From Pseudomonas fulva (GTDB lineage: Bacteria; Pseudomonadota; Gammaproteobacteria; Pseudomonadales; Pseudomonadaceae), in NCBI RefSeq assembly GCF_023517795.1, contig NZ_CP082928.1:1488001-1552000 (forward strand): a DNA stretch of 64,000 nt. Reading direction: 5' to 3'. The notes under the pieces were generated by a model. The model was given only the letters and a program-made list of their open reading frames with translations. It was not told the origin of the DNA and searched no databases. Every line of letters starts with the position of its first letter. Positions within the stretch are counted from its first letter, which is position 1. The position numbers were made by a program, and so were the translations under genes. Below, piece by piece: positions 46,293 to 56,493 of this stretch.

Positions 46293-46940
46293 ATGCCGAC
46301 AATCGTTTCACGGCTGCTGCTGGCATTGGCCCTGGTCGGCCCAGCTCTGCAGGGCGTGCAGGCCCAGGAAGTCAACGCCGACCTGTACGACGCGGTGGCA
46401 CCCGCCAACTCCGCCTTCGTGCGGGTGCTCAACCTCAGTGCCGGCGTCGTCGAGGTCAGCCTGAGCAGCAAGAAGACCGCCCAAAAAGTCGGCCCCGAGC
46501 AACTCGGCGCCTACCGCTTCACGCCTCCGGGCAAGACGCTGCTGACAGTCGGCAACACCCGCCTGGAAACCGACCTGAAGGCCAACAGCGCCAGCACGCT
46601 GCTGTACATGAACGGCACTCTGACCGAGCTCAAGGACATCTACGCCAACGAGCCGCGCAAAGCCCAGCTGGCGTTCTACAACCTCACCGACACCCCAGCG
46701 GCGCTGAAAACCGCCGATGGCAAACATGAAGTGGTTGCCGCCATCGGCAAGGCGCAGACCGGCGGGCGCATGGTCAACGAATTCAAGATTGCCTTCGCCG
46801 CCTACGCGGGCGACCAGAAGGTGGCCAGCTTCGAGGAGATGTTCCTGAAGAAGGGTCGCTCCTACAGCTACGTGCTGCTGCCTGAAGGCAGCGGCTATCG
46901 CGCCATCAGCCAAGCCAACGCCATCGACCCGGCTGAGTGA
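46293..46940 (+). CDS. algF: Alginate O-acetylation protein AlgF
   Basis: A 215-residue periplasmic protein with a signal peptide (…LQGVQAQ). Two similar beta-domains are expected; seen are LYDAVAPANSAFVRVLNLSAGVVEVSLSS in part and LLTVGNTRLETDLKANSAS. AlgF is needed for acetylation but has no known catalytic site. In other species it is followed by algA; here it is followed by a 61-bp gap with a GC-rich hairpin and then algX. Confidence 0.92.
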   Translation: MPTIVSRLLLALALVGPALQGVQAQEVNADLYDAVAPANSAFVRVLNLSAGVVEVSLSSKKTAQKVGPEQLGAYRFTPPGKTLLTVGNTRLETDLKANSASTLLYMNGTLTELKDIYANEPRKAQLAFYNLTDTPAALKTADGKHEVVAAIGKAQTGGRMVNEFKIAFAAYAGDQKVASFEEMFLKKGRSYSYVLLPEGSGYRAISQANAIDPAE

Positions 46941-47001
46941 CGCTGCACACACCGCCCGGCCTCCGGCCGGTGCCTGGCCAACCCGACCCTAAAGCGCGCC
47001 C

Positions 47002-48399
47002 ATGAACAAGACACTGCAATACGTACTGGCCACGGCACTGGCTCTCTGCAGCCTGCCAAGCTTCGCCGACACCCGTAAGGCCGACTGTGACGGGCTCGAA
47101 TGCCTGGTCTGCTCGGCGGTCACCGACCCGGATCAGTACCAGGGCCGCGGCATGAAGCTGATGAGTTTCATCACCCCGGGCGAGGATCGCTGGCTGTTTC
47201 GCTCCTCGGTGGACCTGGTCAACGAGTTCGGTATTCCGCCAGCCATGCAACCGGAGTTCGCGCGCCTGATGAAGGCGTTCGCAGCCAAGGGCACCCATGT
47301 GGCGATTGCCGTGCAACCGACCCGCGGCCTCATGCACCATGACAAGGTGCGCCCCGACCGCGCCTACGGGTTCGACTACATCAAGGCCAGCAGCAGCCTG
47401 GCGCGCTTCCAGCAGCAGCTGCGTGCCGGCGGGGCAATCGTGCCGGACATGCTCCAGGTGGTGCAGAACCCGCCCGAGAACGACTACTTCTTCCGCCGCG
47501 ACTCACACTGGACACCATCCGGTGCGCAGGCCACCGCGCGGGTGATGGCCGAAGAAATCATGCGCCAGCCGTTCTATTCGAGCCTCACCAAGAAGGCCTA
47601 TCGCACCGAGCCGGGGGTGACCATTCCCAAGAACGGCATTCTCGACCTGGCCCTGGCGCGGATCTGCCACAACACCTACGGCTATCAGTTCGTGAAGAAT
47701 TACCGCACCGTGCCGGACTCCTCCGATGCCAGCGGGCTCTTCGAGGAAGCCCCCGATCCCGAAGCGGTGCTGGTCGGCACCAGTAATTCGGCCGCCCGCG
47801 AAGACGAAACCCGCCAGTACAACTTCGATGGCTACCTCAAGGAATACCTGAGCATTGACGTGCTCAACTTCGCGCTGCCGGGCGCCGGCCAGGATGGCGC
47901 GCTGCTGGAATACCTGCTGTCGAGCAGCTACTCGCCCGACAAGGCGCCCAAGCTGCTGCTCTGGGAGCTGCCGGCCAACTACAGCCTGGACAGCCCCTAC
48001 CTGTACCGACAACTGATCCCGGCCATCAACGGCGGCTGCAGCAAGGCCGAAGCGCTGATGAGCAACACCCAGCAACGCCCGTTACTGAAGGTCAATGACC
48101 GCATCGAGCTGCTCAGCAACGCCGGCGACAAGCGCCAGGACCTGCGCAACGCCAAAGCCTTCATCGACCTGAAGATCAGCGACAAGAGCGTCAAGGACTT
48201 CTACCTGATCACCTACTACGACAATGGCGCCCGTGACAAAGTGTGGATGCGCAGGCAGGCAGCGGTAACCGGCGGCCAGTATTACCTGGAGCTCAGCCCC
48301 TCGGCGGACTACAAGGACGCCAACCTGCTTTCGGTATTCCTGGAAACCACAGCGCCGCTGGCCAGCGCCACTTCACTGGAGGCCAAGATATGCCGTTGA
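47002..48399 (+). CDS. algX: Alginate O-acetyltransferase AlgX
   Basis: A 465-residue periplasmic terminal O-acetyltransferase with a signal peptide (…LCSLPSFA). The SGNH-like domain shows DSHW (in FFRRDSHWTPSGAQATARV), which supplies Asp and His, and the nucleophile region VLVGTSNSAAREDETRQYNFDGYL with Ser. A carbohydrate-binding module forms about the last 120 residues. It moves acetyl groups onto mannuronate and belongs to the AlgK-AlgX secretion scaffold. The catalytic residues appear present. The algL start lies inside its 3' end (10-base overlap). Confidence 0.93.
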   Translation: MNKTLQYVLATALALCSLPSFADTRKADCDGLECLVCSAVTDPDQYQGRGMKLMSFITPGEDRWLFRSSVDLVNEFGIPPAMQPEFARLMKAFAAKGTHVAIAVQPTRGLMHHDKVRPDRAYGFDYIKASSSLARFQQQLRAGGAIVPDMLQVVQNPPENDYFFRRDSHWTPSGAQATARVMAEEIMRQPFYSSLTKKAYRTEPGVTIPKNGILDLALARICHNTYGYQFVKNYRTVPDSSDASGLFEEAPDPEAVLVGTSNSAAREDETRQYNFDGYLKEYLSIDVLNFALPGAGQDGALLEYLLSSSYSPDKAPKLLLWELPANYSLDSPYLYRQLIPAINGGCSKAEALMSNTQQRPLLKVNDRIELLSNAGDKRQDLRNAKAFIDLKISDKSVKDFYLITYYDNGARDKVWMRRQAAVTGGQYYLELSPSADYKDANLLSVFLETTAPLASATSLEAKICR

Positions 48400-49496
48400 A
48401 GCGCCCGCTGGCACTTGCCACGCTGCTCATGCTCACCCAGTTTCCTGCCCAGGCCACCGAGTCGATCTGGGCAACCCAAAGCAATGCGCTGGTCAGCGCC
48501 CCGGCCGACTACCGGTCGCTCAGTTGCCCGCACAAGCCGCCTGCGGCCTACACCGGCCACCTGCAGCTGCAGAGCAAGTACGACCAGAACGACAGCAGCA
48601 AATCCACCCTGGTCGAGCAATCGAAGGAAACCGCCCGGATTGGCGAGTTGATCAAGGGCTACCTGGGTTCACTGGCCACCGCAGCCAACCAGTTCCAGCG
48701 CGCCAAGGACGAGGCGCAGGCACGCCTGGATCTGGCCTGCATCGACCAGTGGCTGGACGCCTGGGCCAAGGCTGATGCGCTGCGCAGCCCCGATGCCAGC
48801 GGCACTGGCGTGGCCGCGCGCAAATGGGCGCTCGCTGCCATCGCCTCCACCGTACTCAAGACCCAGGCCCTGAGTGGCGGCGCCTTCGAGCTCAACGCCA
48901 CGCAACGCCGCTGGCTGCAACAGCTCGCCGAACAGGTGATCGCCGAACACCAGCCACGCCATCGCGCGGACTTCGCCCACTTCAACAACCATGATTACTG
49001 GGCCGGTTGGGCCGTGGCTGCCACCGGCATGCTGCTGGAGCGCGATGATTTTCTCGCCTGGGCCGACACCAACCTGCGCCGCGCGCTGACCCAAGCGACG
49101 CCCTCGGCCAGCGCTGACGCGCGCTACCTGCCCCTGGAGGTGGCGCGCGCTCAGCTGGCCGCCGACTACAGCAATTACGCCATGGTGCCGTTGACGCTGC
49201 TGGTGGAAACCGCCGAGCACAATGGCCGCCCGCTCACGGCCGAGGAGTGCCAGACATTCACGCAACTGGCCAACTTCACCGCCCGCGCGGCGCTCAAGCC
49301 AGACACCTTGCCCGAGCTGGAGCACAAGAAGCAGAAGAAGGTCGCCAGCCACAAGATGATCTGGCTGATCCCGTTTCTCAACCGTTATCCCGAGCACACC
49401 TGGGCACGCGCGCTCTACGACGACCAGGACGGCGAGGTCGACAATTACAGCCAGATTGGCGGGCGACTGAAGCCGCTCTACAGCCGCTTCAAATGA
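48390..49496 (+). CDS. algL: Alginate lyase AlgL (PL5)
   Basis: A 368-residue periplasmic lyase with a signal peptide (MPLKRPLALATLLMLTQFPAQA). The PL5 catalytic motif FNNHDYWAGWAVAATGML keeps the His of NNHxYW, and the later ARAQLAADYSNYAMVPL keeps the Arg and Tyr expected at the site. AlgL clears polymer trapped in the periplasm. The start is fixed by GGAGG seven bases before ATG 48390; the open frame reaches back to 48243 inside algX but is not coding there. Overall similarity to known AlgL looks modest. The algG reading frame follows closely. Confidence 0.9.
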   Translation: MPLKRPLALATLLMLTQFPAQATESIWATQSNALVSAPADYRSLSCPHKPPAAYTGHLQLQSKYDQNDSSKSTLVEQSKETARIGELIKGYLGSLATAANQFQRAKDEAQARLDLACIDQWLDAWAKADALRSPDASGTGVAARKWALAAIASTVLKTQALSGGAFELNATQRRWLQQLAEQVIAEHQPRHRADFAHFNNHDYWAGWAVAATGMLLERDDFLAWADTNLRRALTQATPSASADARYLPLEVARAQLAADYSNYAMVPLTLLVETAEHNGRPLTAEECQTFTQLANFTARAALKPDTLPELEHKKQKKVASHKMIWLIPFLNRYPEHTWARALYDDQDGEVDNYSQIGGRLKPLYSRFK

Positions 49497-49513
49497 TTCA
49501 GAGGAAGATGCCA

Positions 49514-51022
49514 ATGCTCAGCAAACAGATTCTGCGCCAGACCGCCGTATCACTGGCCCTGCTGGCCAGCCTCGGCAGCCAGGCGATGGCCGCCGATTGG
49601 CAATGGGCCACGGAGCGCGACCAGCGCGCGCTGGCCGACCAGCTGCGCCAGCGGATCGACCGTAACCTGCCACACCTGACGGTCGCAGCCCCCCAGGGCA
49701 ATGCGCAGGTCGCTCTGCAGCCGATGTTTTCGGCGCAAGCCGGCAGCTGGCCATTCGAGCCATTCGTCAATAATGGCCTGTTCCGCGCCATCGCCAGCTA
49801 CCAACCCAGCCACCCGCAGGTCATCACCATCAGTGGCGGCGCGATCCCCCTGGAACAGCTGCACCAGCGTCTGGGCGATGTACGCATCATCAAGCCCTAC
49901 AAGGACGGCTACCTGCTCAGTTATCCGCTGATGATCGCCCCGGGGGGCGGCCTGCTGGTCCACGACACCAAGCTCTACCTGTACACGCCAAGCGGCACCG
50001 CACTGATCAATCAGGGCACCTTGAGCATCCGCAATGCCACGGTGCAGAGCATCAGCGAAGGCGACAGCGCCGATACCGACCGCCCCTTTCGCCCGTTCAT
50101 CATGGCCTGGGCCGGCAGCCGCACCGAAGTCAGCGGCGCGTTGCTCAGCCGCCTCGGCTACAACGCGCACCTGTCACGCGGCCTGAGCAGCGCACGCAGC
50201 GCGGCGCAGACCTCTGCGCCACCCGCCCAGGTGCTGATCCACGACAGCCGCGTCGAAGCGTTGTCCAGCGTCGAGCTGCAGTACGCCCAAGCGAGCATCG
50301 AGCGCAGCGAGTTCACCAACCTGCAGCAGTACGGCATCGACCTGCAGGACACCCGCCTGAACCTGGCTCACAACCGTATCAGCGAGGTTCGCAACCAGAG
50401 CGGCATTCGGGTGCGCGGCGCGAGCAGCGGGCTGATCGCCCAAAACAGCGTCCTCAAGACCACCAAGGCCGGCATCGAGATCAGCGACCAGCAGGGCGAC
50501 CTGGCCCTGACCGACAACCAGATCGGCGCCTCCCAGGGCAATGGTGTGCTGCTGCGTAACGTGGGCGGCAACGGCGCCAGCACCCTGCTGCTGGCCGGCA
50601 ACCTGATCGGCAACAATGACGCCAGCGGCATCTATGCCGACAACCTGCAGCGCGGCTACCTGATCGACAACCGCATTCAGGGCAGCCCGGATTACGCGAT
50701 CAGCACCCTCAACCCCCGCGATCAGCGCAGCGAACTGGTGATCATCGGCAACACCTTGGGGCGCATCGGCAACGCGCTGATTCGTACCGAAGGGCTGCAA
50801 TCGCTGACCCTCGGCAACAATGACTACCAACTCGGGCCAATCACCCAGAGCGTGCTGGCCGGCGACCTGCTGCCGCTGCAAAGCCTGCTGCTCGATGCCA
50901 CCTATAAACGCGGCTGCCTGATTCAGGTACAACCGGCCAGCGCGACCGAGGCTGCCTTCCCGCGTAATCAGGCCTGCCGCAAGACGGCGCTGGGCGCCGC
51001 CGAGGCGAAGCCGAACAGCTGA
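49514..51022 (+). CDS. algG: AlgG-family C5-epimerase-like protein lacking the DPHD motif
   Basis: A 502-residue periplasmic right-handed beta-helix protein with a signal peptide (…LASLGSQAMA). The order and fold match AlgG (mannuronan C5-epimerase): LLVHDTKLYLYTPSGTALINQGTL, then FRPFIMAWAGSRTEVSG, then helix turns (CASH-type). In known AlgG the active centre reads YGIDPHDRS; here the aligned stretch is YGIDLQDTR, so the catalytic His is replaced by Gln. Downstream SRE, holding the conserved Arg, is replaced by SDQ. It is likely inactive as an epimerase but could still guide or protect the polymer. GAGGA is 8 bases before ATG 49514. It is the last gene of the cluster. Confidence 0.82.
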   Translation: MLSKQILRQTAVSLALLASLGSQAMAADWQWATERDQRALADQLRQRIDRNLPHLTVAAPQGNAQVALQPMFSAQAGSWPFEPFVNNGLFRAIASYQPSHPQVITISGGAIPLEQLHQRLGDVRIIKPYKDGYLLSYPLMIAPGGGLLVHDTKLYLYTPSGTALINQGTLSIRNATVQSISEGDSADTDRPFRPFIMAWAGSRTEVSGALLSRLGYNAHLSRGLSSARSAAQTSAPPAQVLIHDSRVEALSSVELQYAQASIERSEFTNLQQYGIDLQDTRLNLAHNRISEVRNQSGIRVRGASSGLIAQNSVLKTTKAGIEISDQQGDLALTDNQIGASQGNGVLLRNVGGNGASTLLLAGNLIGNNDASGIYADNLQRGYLIDNRIQGSPDYAISTLNPRDQRSELVIIGNTLGRIGNALIRTEGLQSLTLGNNDYQLGPITQSVLAGDLLPLQSLLLDATYKRGCLIQVQPASATEAAFPRNQACRKTALGAAEAKPNS

Positions 51023-51043
51023 TCGCGACCTCGCCAGCGCCCC

Positions 51044-51083
51044 AAAAAAAGCCCCCGCAGGCTCACGCCGGCGGGGGCTTTCT
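51044..51083. terminator. Bidirectional terminator between algG and typA
   Basis: AAAAAAAGCCCCCGC...GCGGGGGCTTTCT: a long GC stem with an A-run before it and a short T-run after. It serves the alginate cluster and the convergent typA. Confidence 0.9.
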
Positions 51084-51100
51084 AGTCAGCTAGAACGGGA

Positions 51101-52921
51101 TCAGTTCTTGGCTTTCTTGGCAGCGCGGGTGCGCTCGCCCTCGTCGAGGATCTTCTTGCGCAGACGGATCGACTTCGGCGTGACTTCGCAGAGCTCGTCG
51201 TCCTGGATGAATTCCAGGGCCTGCTCCAGAGTGAAGCGAACCGGCGGCACCAGGGCGATGGTTTCGTCCTTGCCCGAAGCGCGCATGTTGTCGAGCTTCT
51301 TGCCTTTGGTTGGGTTGACGCCCAGGTCGTTGTCACGGCTGTTCAGGCCGATGATCTGACCGTTGTAGACTTCCTGGCCGTGCTCGACGAACAGCTTGCC
51401 GCGCGCCTGCAGGGTTTCCAGGGAGTAGGTCAGCGCCTTGCCGGTATCGATCGATACCAGTACGCCGTTCTGGCGGCCGGACATGTGGCCCGACTTCATC
51501 ACGTCGTAACGGTCGAAGATCGAGGTCAGGATGCCTGCACCGTTGGTCAGGGTCAGGAAGGCGTTACGGAAGCCGATCAGACCGCGAGCCGGGATGTTGT
51601 ACTCCAGGCGTACGCGACCCTTGCCGTCCGGCACCATGTTGCTCAGGTCGCCCTTACGCAGACCCATTTCTTCCATGACCTTGCCCTGGGATTCTTCCGG
51701 GATGTCGATGGTGACGTTCTCGTACGGCTCGTGTTTCACGCCGCCCACTTCACGGATGATCACTTCCGGACGACCAACGCCCATTTCGAAGCCTTCGCGG
51801 CGCATGTTCTCGATCAGTACCGACAGGTGCAGTTCACCGCGGCCCGAGACCTTGAACTTGTCGGCCGAGTCGCCTTCCTCGACGCGCAGGGCAACGTTGT
51901 ACAGCAGCTCCTTGTCCAGACGCTCCTTGATGTTGCGGCTGGTGACGAACTTGCCTTCCTTGCCGCAGAACGGCGAATCGTTGACCTGGAAGGTCATGGA
52001 AACGGTCGGCTCGTCGACGGTCAGCGGCTTCATGGCCTCGACGTTGTTCTGGTCGCATAGGGTGTCGGAGATGAACAGCTCGTCCATGCCGCTGACGCAG
52101 ACGATGTCGCCGGCGGTGGCTTCTTCGACGTCCACACGGTGCAGACCGTGGTGGCCCATCAGCTTGAGGATACGGCCGTTACGCTTCTTGCCTTCGGTGT
52201 CGATGGCGGTGACCGGGGTGTTCGGCTTGACGCGACCACGGGCGATACGGCCAACACCGATGATGCCCAGGAAGCTGTTGTAGTCCAGTGCCGAGATCTG
52301 CATCTGGAAGGGGCCGTCGATGTCGACGTTCGGCGCAGGAACGTGGTCGACGATGGCCTGGTACAGCGGGGTCAGGTCTTCGGCCATGTCGGTGTGGTCC
52401 AGACCCGCGATGCCGTTCAGGGCCGAGGCGTAGACCACCTGGAAGTCCAGCTGCTCTTCGGTGGCACCGAGGTTGTCGAACAGGTCGAAGATCTGGTCCA
52501 TGACCCAGTCAGGACGCGCGCCCGGACGGTCGATCTTGTTGATCACCACGATCGGACGCAGGCCGGCTTCGAACGCCTTCTTGGTCACGAAGCGGGTTTG
52601 CGGCATCGGGCCGTCCTGGGCGTCGACGACCAGCAGTACGGAGTCGACCATCGACATCACGCGCTCTACTTCACCGCCGAAGTCGGCGTGGCCGGGGGTG
52701 TCGACGATGTTGATGCGGTAGTCGTTCCACTTGATGGCGGTGTTCTTGGCCAGAATGGTGATGCCGCGCTCTTTTTCCTGGTCGTTGCTGTCCATCACGC
52801 GCTCGTCGTTGAGCTCGCTGCGCTCCAGGGTGCCGGACTGACGCAGCAGGGCGTCGACCAGGGTGGTCTTGCCATGGTCAACGTGGGCGATGATGGCGAT
52901 GTTGCGTAGATTCTCGATCAC
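51101..52921 (-). CDS. typA: Ribosome-associated GTPase TypA/BipA
   Basis: A 606-residue translational GTPase. G1 is [15 protein letters not shown]3 [15 protein letters not shown] and G4 [16 protein letters not shown]-like domains follow, and the C-terminal BipA domain ends in a Lys/Arg-rich tail ([12 protein letters not shown]). It acts on 50S assembly and stress adaptation. The start codon is GTG (52921), giving [17 protein letters not shown]. It is convergent with the alginate cluster and transcribed away from thiI. Confidence 0.96.
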   Translation of the reverse strand: MIENLRNIAIIAHVDHGKTTLVDALLRQSGTLERSELNDERVMDSNDQEKERGITILAKNTAIKWNDYRINIVDTPGHADFGGEVERVMSMVDSVLLVVDAQDGPMPQTRFVTKKAFEAGLRPIVVINKIDRPGARPDWVMDQIFDLFDNLGATEEQLDFQVVYASALNGIAGLDHTDMAEDLTPLYQAIVDHVPAPNVDIDGPFQMQISALDYNSFLGIIGVGRIARGRVKPNTPVTAIDTEGKKRNGRILKLMGHHGLHRVDVEEATAGDIVCVSGMDELFISDTLCDQNNVEAMKPLTVDEPTVSMTFQVNDSPFCGKEGKFVTSRNIKERLDKELLYNVALRVEEGDSADKFKVSGRGELHLSVLIENMRREGFEMGVGRPEVIIREVGGVKHEPYENVTIDIPEESQGKVMEEMGLRKGDLSNMVPDGKGRVRLEYNIPARGLIGFRNAFLTLTNGAGILTSIFDRYDVMKSGHMSGRQNGVLVSIDTGKALTYSLETLQARGKLFVEHGQEVYNGQIIGLNSRDNDLGVNPTKGKKLDNMRASGKDETIALVPPVRFTLEQALEFIQDDELCEVTPKSIRLRKKILDEGERTRAAKKAKN

Positions 52922-53093
52922 AGTAGTGGTCTCGTAGGTTGGGTCGGGCTACCCGGCAGTTGCTTCAAGGGCCCAACGCGAAAAATCGGGATTAAGGGTA
53001 AAGGCAGTCTGTTAACGCTGTGTGGCGGCAAACTCGCCGCCAATCGGGTCGGGAGGGCGATGGCGGATACTGCCGCCATTGAGCCCGGGCGTC

Positions 53094-54548
53094 TTATGCC
53101 GGACGATAAACGCGCACATTGGCATGCCCCTCGCTCAGCAGGTGATGGGCATGCAGGCGGCTCATCACGCCCCTGTCGCAATAAAGGAGGTACTGGCGGT
53201 TCTCGTCCAGCTCCTTGAAACGGTTGTTGATGGCGTAGAACGGCAGCGCCTGGACTTCCACACCCTCGATCTCCAGCGGCTGGTCTTCGGCCTGGTCGGG
53301 GTGGCGAATGTCGATCACCACGTGGCCGGGCAGCGCATCAGTGACTTCCTCGACCTGCACGTCCTGACCCAGCTCCTCGATCACCCGGTCGATGGCGATC
53401 AGGCGCGCGCGCTCGAGGGCGCGCTCGAGAATCGCCATGTCGAACTGTTCTTCTTCATGGACGACGCGGTGGGGCTTGGCCTTGGTGGTCGGGTTCACCG
53501 AGATCACGCCACAGTATTCGGGCATGTGGCGGGCGAACTCGGCGGTGCCGATCTGCTCCGCGGTATCGATGATGTCCTGCTTGTGGCTGGTGATCAGCGG
53601 GCGCAGCACCAGCTTGTCGGTGACCGAGTCGATCACCGAGAGGTTCGGCAGGGTCTGGCTGGACACCTGGCTGATCGCCTCGCCGGTCACCAGGGCGTCG
53701 ATCTGCAGGCGCTCGGCCAGGCGGCTGGCGGCGCGCAGCATCATGCGCTTGAGGGTCACGCCCATGTAGCTGTTGTCGACCTTGCCGAGAATCTCGCCGA
53801 GCACTTCTTCGAACGGCACGCTGATGAACAGCACGCGCTGGCTGCTGCCGTACTTCTTCCACAGGTAGTGGGCGACTTCCATCACCCCCAGCTCGTGGGC
53901 ACGGCCGCCGAGGTTGAAGAAGCAGAAGTGGCTCATCAGGCCGCGGCGCATGATCTGGTAGGCCGCCACGGTGGAGTCGAAACCACCGCTCATCAGTACC
54001 AGGGTCTGCTCCAGCGAGCCGAGGGGGTAACCGCCCAGGCCGGGATGCTGGTGATGTATGACGTACAGGCGCTGGTCGCGGATCTCGATGCGCACCTCGA
54101 CCTGGGGCTTCTTCAGGTCGATACCGGCGGCGCCACACTGCTGGCGCAGCTGGCTGCCGACGTAGCGTTCCACGTCGATGGAGGAGAAGGCGTGGCGGCC
54201 GCCGCGCTTGCAACGCACCGAGAAGATCTTGCCGTTCAGCAGTTCGCCATAATGCAGCTTGCACTTGGCGACGATATCGTCGAAGTCGCCGAGCGGGTAT
54301 TCGTCGATCTGCAGGAAGTGAACGATGCCCGGCACGCAGCTCAGGCGCTCGATGATTTCCTGCAAGACCTTGGGCTCGGCCACCTCGGTCTTCACTTCCA
54401 GATTGTCCCAGACACCGGTGACCTGCAGCTGCGGGTCGAGATCACGCAACACCACGCGGATGTTCTTGGCCAACTGCCGGATGAAGTTCTTGCGAACCGG
54501 CGGGCTCTTGATGGTGATTTCCGGGAAGACTTTGACGATCAGTTTCAT
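53094..54548 (-). CDS. thiI: tRNA 4-thiouridine synthase ThiI with rhodanese domain
   Basis: 484 residues. An N-terminal ferredoxin-like and THUMP domain (about 1-165) precedes the PP-loop adenylating domain with [18 protein letters not shown], and a C-terminal rhodanese domain carrying the sulfur-bearing Cys in [18 protein letters not shown]. It makes s4U at tRNA position 8 and donates sulfur for thiamine thiazole. A TATAAT-type -10 lies on this strand at 54593-54598, 45 bases before the ATG, without a clear -35. Confidence 0.95.
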   Translation of the reverse strand: MKLIVKVFPEITIKSPPVRKNFIRQLAKNIRVVLRDLDPQLQVTGVWDNLEVKTEVAEPKVLQEIIERLSCVPGIVHFLQIDEYPLGDFDDIVAKCKLHYGELLNGKIFSVRCKRGGRHAFSSIDVERYVGSQLRQQCGAAGIDLKKPQVEVRIEIRDQRLYVIHHQHPGLGGYPLGSLEQTLVLMSGGFDSTVAAYQIMRRGLMSHFCFFNLGGRAHELGVMEVAHYLWKKYGSSQRVLFISVPFEEVLGEILGKVDNSYMGVTLKRMMLRAASRLAERLQIDALVTGEAISQVSSQTLPNLSVIDSVTDKLVLRPLITSHKQDIIDTAEQIGTAEFARHMPEYCGVISVNPTTKAKPHRVVHEEEQFDMAILERALERARLIAIDRVIEELGQDVQVEEVTDALPGHVVIDIRHPDQAEDQPLEIEGVEVQALPFYAINNRFKELDENRQYLLYCDRGVMSRLHAHHLLSEGHANVRVYRPA

Positions 54549-54647
54549 GGGAGCAAATGTCGGGGGCCAGAGCCTGAAAAACAGGGGCGCGGATTATAAA
54601 GGAAATTGCTCAACCTTTGATCAAAAATCCGCAAACAATCTGTCATC

Positions 54648-54783
54648 GCACCAAAACTGAACACAAACCCTCCAAATCGCACCAATAAAGGGCCTAGACG
54701 ATTCGTTTTGTGGCATCAATACCCGCTACAGCGCTGATTTTCAGGGCACGCGTCCATCACGGGGCACTGGCATGCATATTGCT
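54648..54783 (+). promoter_or_regulatory. Sigma-54 promoter and NtrC-like half-sites of glnA
   Basis: TGGCATG-CATA-TTGCT (54768-54783) matches the sigma-54 consensus TGGCACG-N4-TTGCW at all but one fixed base. Two direct TCGCACCA half-sites lie upstream at 54646-54653 and 54677-54684, 31 bases apart. They fit half of the NtrC site TGCACC-N5-GGTGCA. Transcription should start near 54794 under nitrogen limitation. Confidence 0.8.
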
Positions 54784-54877
54784 CCCTTGTGAGGCAGGGT
54801 GTCCTGGCAGACTATCTGGCCCGGCGTCACGAACTCAAAGAAGGGTCAACGAAGACCCTATCCACCTGGAGGACAAC

Positions 54878-56284
54878 ATGTCTAAGGCTGTTCAACTGAT
54901 CAAAGAACACGACGTGAAGTGGGTAGACCTGCGCTTCACCGATACCAAAGGTAAGCAGCACCACGTGACCATGCCGGCCCGTGACGCCCTGGACGAAGAC
55001 TTCTTCGAGCACGGCAAGATGTTCGACGGCTCCTCCATCCATGGCTGGAAAGGCATCGAAGCCTCCGACATGATCCTGATGCCGGTCGACGAAACCGCCG
55101 TGCTGGATCCGTTCACCGAAGAGCCGACCCTGATCCTGGTCTGCGACATCATCGAGCCGAGCACCATGCAAGGCTACGACCGCGACCCGCGCTCCATCGC
55201 CAAGCGTGCCGAAGAGTTCCTCAAGGGCACCGGCCTGGGTGACACCGTATTCGTGGGCCCGGAGCCCGAGTTCTTCATCTTCGACGAAGTGAAGTTCAAG
55301 TCCGACATCTCCGGCTCGATGTTCAAGATCTACTCCGAGCAAGGCTCCTGGATGACCGACCAGGACGTGGAAGGCGGCAACAAGGGCCACCGTCCAGCCG
55401 TCAAAGGTGGTTACTTCCCGGTTCCGCCGTGCGACCACGACCACGAAATCCGTACTGCCATGTGTAATGCCATGGAAGAGATGGGCCTGGTCGTCGAAGT
55501 GCACCACCACGAAGTGGCCACTGCCGGTCAGAACGAAATCGGCGTGAAGTTCAACACCCTGGTCGCCAAGGCTGACGAAGTTCAGACCCTCAAGTACTGC
55601 GTACACAACGTGGCCGACGCCTATGGCAAGACCGCCACCTTCATGCCCAAGCCCTTGTACGGCGACAACGGTTCGGGCATGCACGTCCACATGTCGATCT
55701 CCAAGGACGGCAAGAACACCTTCGCAGGCGAAGGCTATGCCGGTCTGTCCGAGACTGCCCTGTACTTCATCGGCGGCATCATCAAGCACGGTAAGGCCCT
55801 GAACGGCTTCACCAACCCGTCGACCAACTCCTACAAGCGCCTGGTACCTGGCTTCGAAGCCCCGGTCATGCTGGCCTACTCGGCGCGCAACCGCTCCGCT
55901 TCGATCCGCATCCCGTACGTGTCGAGCCCGAAAGCCCGCCGTATCGAAGCGCGCTTCCCGGATCCGGCTGCCAACCCCTACCTGGCCTTCGCAGCACTGC
56001 TGATGGCCGGTATCGACGGCATCCAGAACAAGATCCACCCTGGCGATGCCGCCGACAAGAACCTGTACGACCTGCCGCCGGAAGAAGGCAAGCTGATCCC
56101 GCAGGTGTGCGGCAGCCTGAAAGAAGCCCTGGAAGAGCTGGACAAGGGCCGCGCGTTCCTGACCAAGGGCGGTGTGTTCTCCGACGACTTCATCGATGCC
56201 TACATCGAGCTGAAGTCGGAAGAAGAAATCAAGGTACGCACCTTCGTACACCCGCTGGAATACGACCTGTACTACAGCGTCTAA
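54878..56284 (+). CDS. glnA: Glutamine synthetase type I
   Basis: A 468-residue GlnA that makes glutamine from glutamate, ammonia and ATP; dodecamer. The start [20 protein letters not shown] is fixed by GGAGGA before ATG 54878; the open frame begins much further upstream, at 54710, without support. It has [20 protein letters not shown], the metal/ATP region [11 protein letters not shown], and the adenylylation Tyr in [10 protein letters not shown], so activity should be controlled by GlnE. A strong terminator follows, so ntrBC is not obligatorily co-transcribed. Confidence 0.98.
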   Translation: MSKAVQLIKEHDVKWVDLRFTDTKGKQHHVTMPARDALDEDFFEHGKMFDGSSIHGWKGIEASDMILMPVDETAVLDPFTEEPTLILVCDIIEPSTMQGYDRDPRSIAKRAEEFLKGTGLGDTVFVGPEPEFFIFDEVKFKSDISGSMFKIYSEQGSWMTDQDVEGGNKGHRPAVKGGYFPVPPCDHDHEIRTAMCNAMEEMGLVVEVHHHEVATAGQNEIGVKFNTLVAKADEVQTLKYCVHNVADAYGKTATFMPKPLYGDNGSGMHVHMSISKDGKNTFAGEGYAGLSETALYFIGGIIKHGKALNGFTNPSTNSYKRLVPGFEAPVMLAYSARNRSASIRIPYVSSPKARRIEARFPDPAANPYLAFAALLMAGIDGIQNKIHPGDAADKNLYDLPPEEGKLIPQVCGSLKEALEELDKGRAFLTKGGVFSDDFIDAYIELKSEEEIKVRTFVHPLEYDLYYSV

Positions 56285-56297
56285 GGCAGCGTGACCG

Positions 56298-56330
56298 AAA
56301 CCTCCCCGGTTCTGCCGGGGAGGTTTTTTT
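56298..56330 (+). terminator. Rho-independent terminator after glnA
   Basis: AAACCTCCCCGG-TTCTG-CCGGGGAGG followed by seven T. Strong stem and U-tract. Confidence 0.95.
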
Positions 56331-56493
56331 ATGCCTGCCATCTGCGGACCGTGGCAGGCCAGGTTGAAAATGGCTTCGGTCATTTTTATGCCGGCTATTT
56401 TCGGCGCCAGTGCAAATCCCTGGCGTAGCGCGCTTGCCAGCAGGCGATGGTGGTGCAACGCTAACGCTATCACTCAACGGGGAGACCGGCCCG

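Noticed and set aside
54827..56473. 548-codon frame antisense to glnA
   Set aside because: Antisense shadow; glnA is unambiguous.
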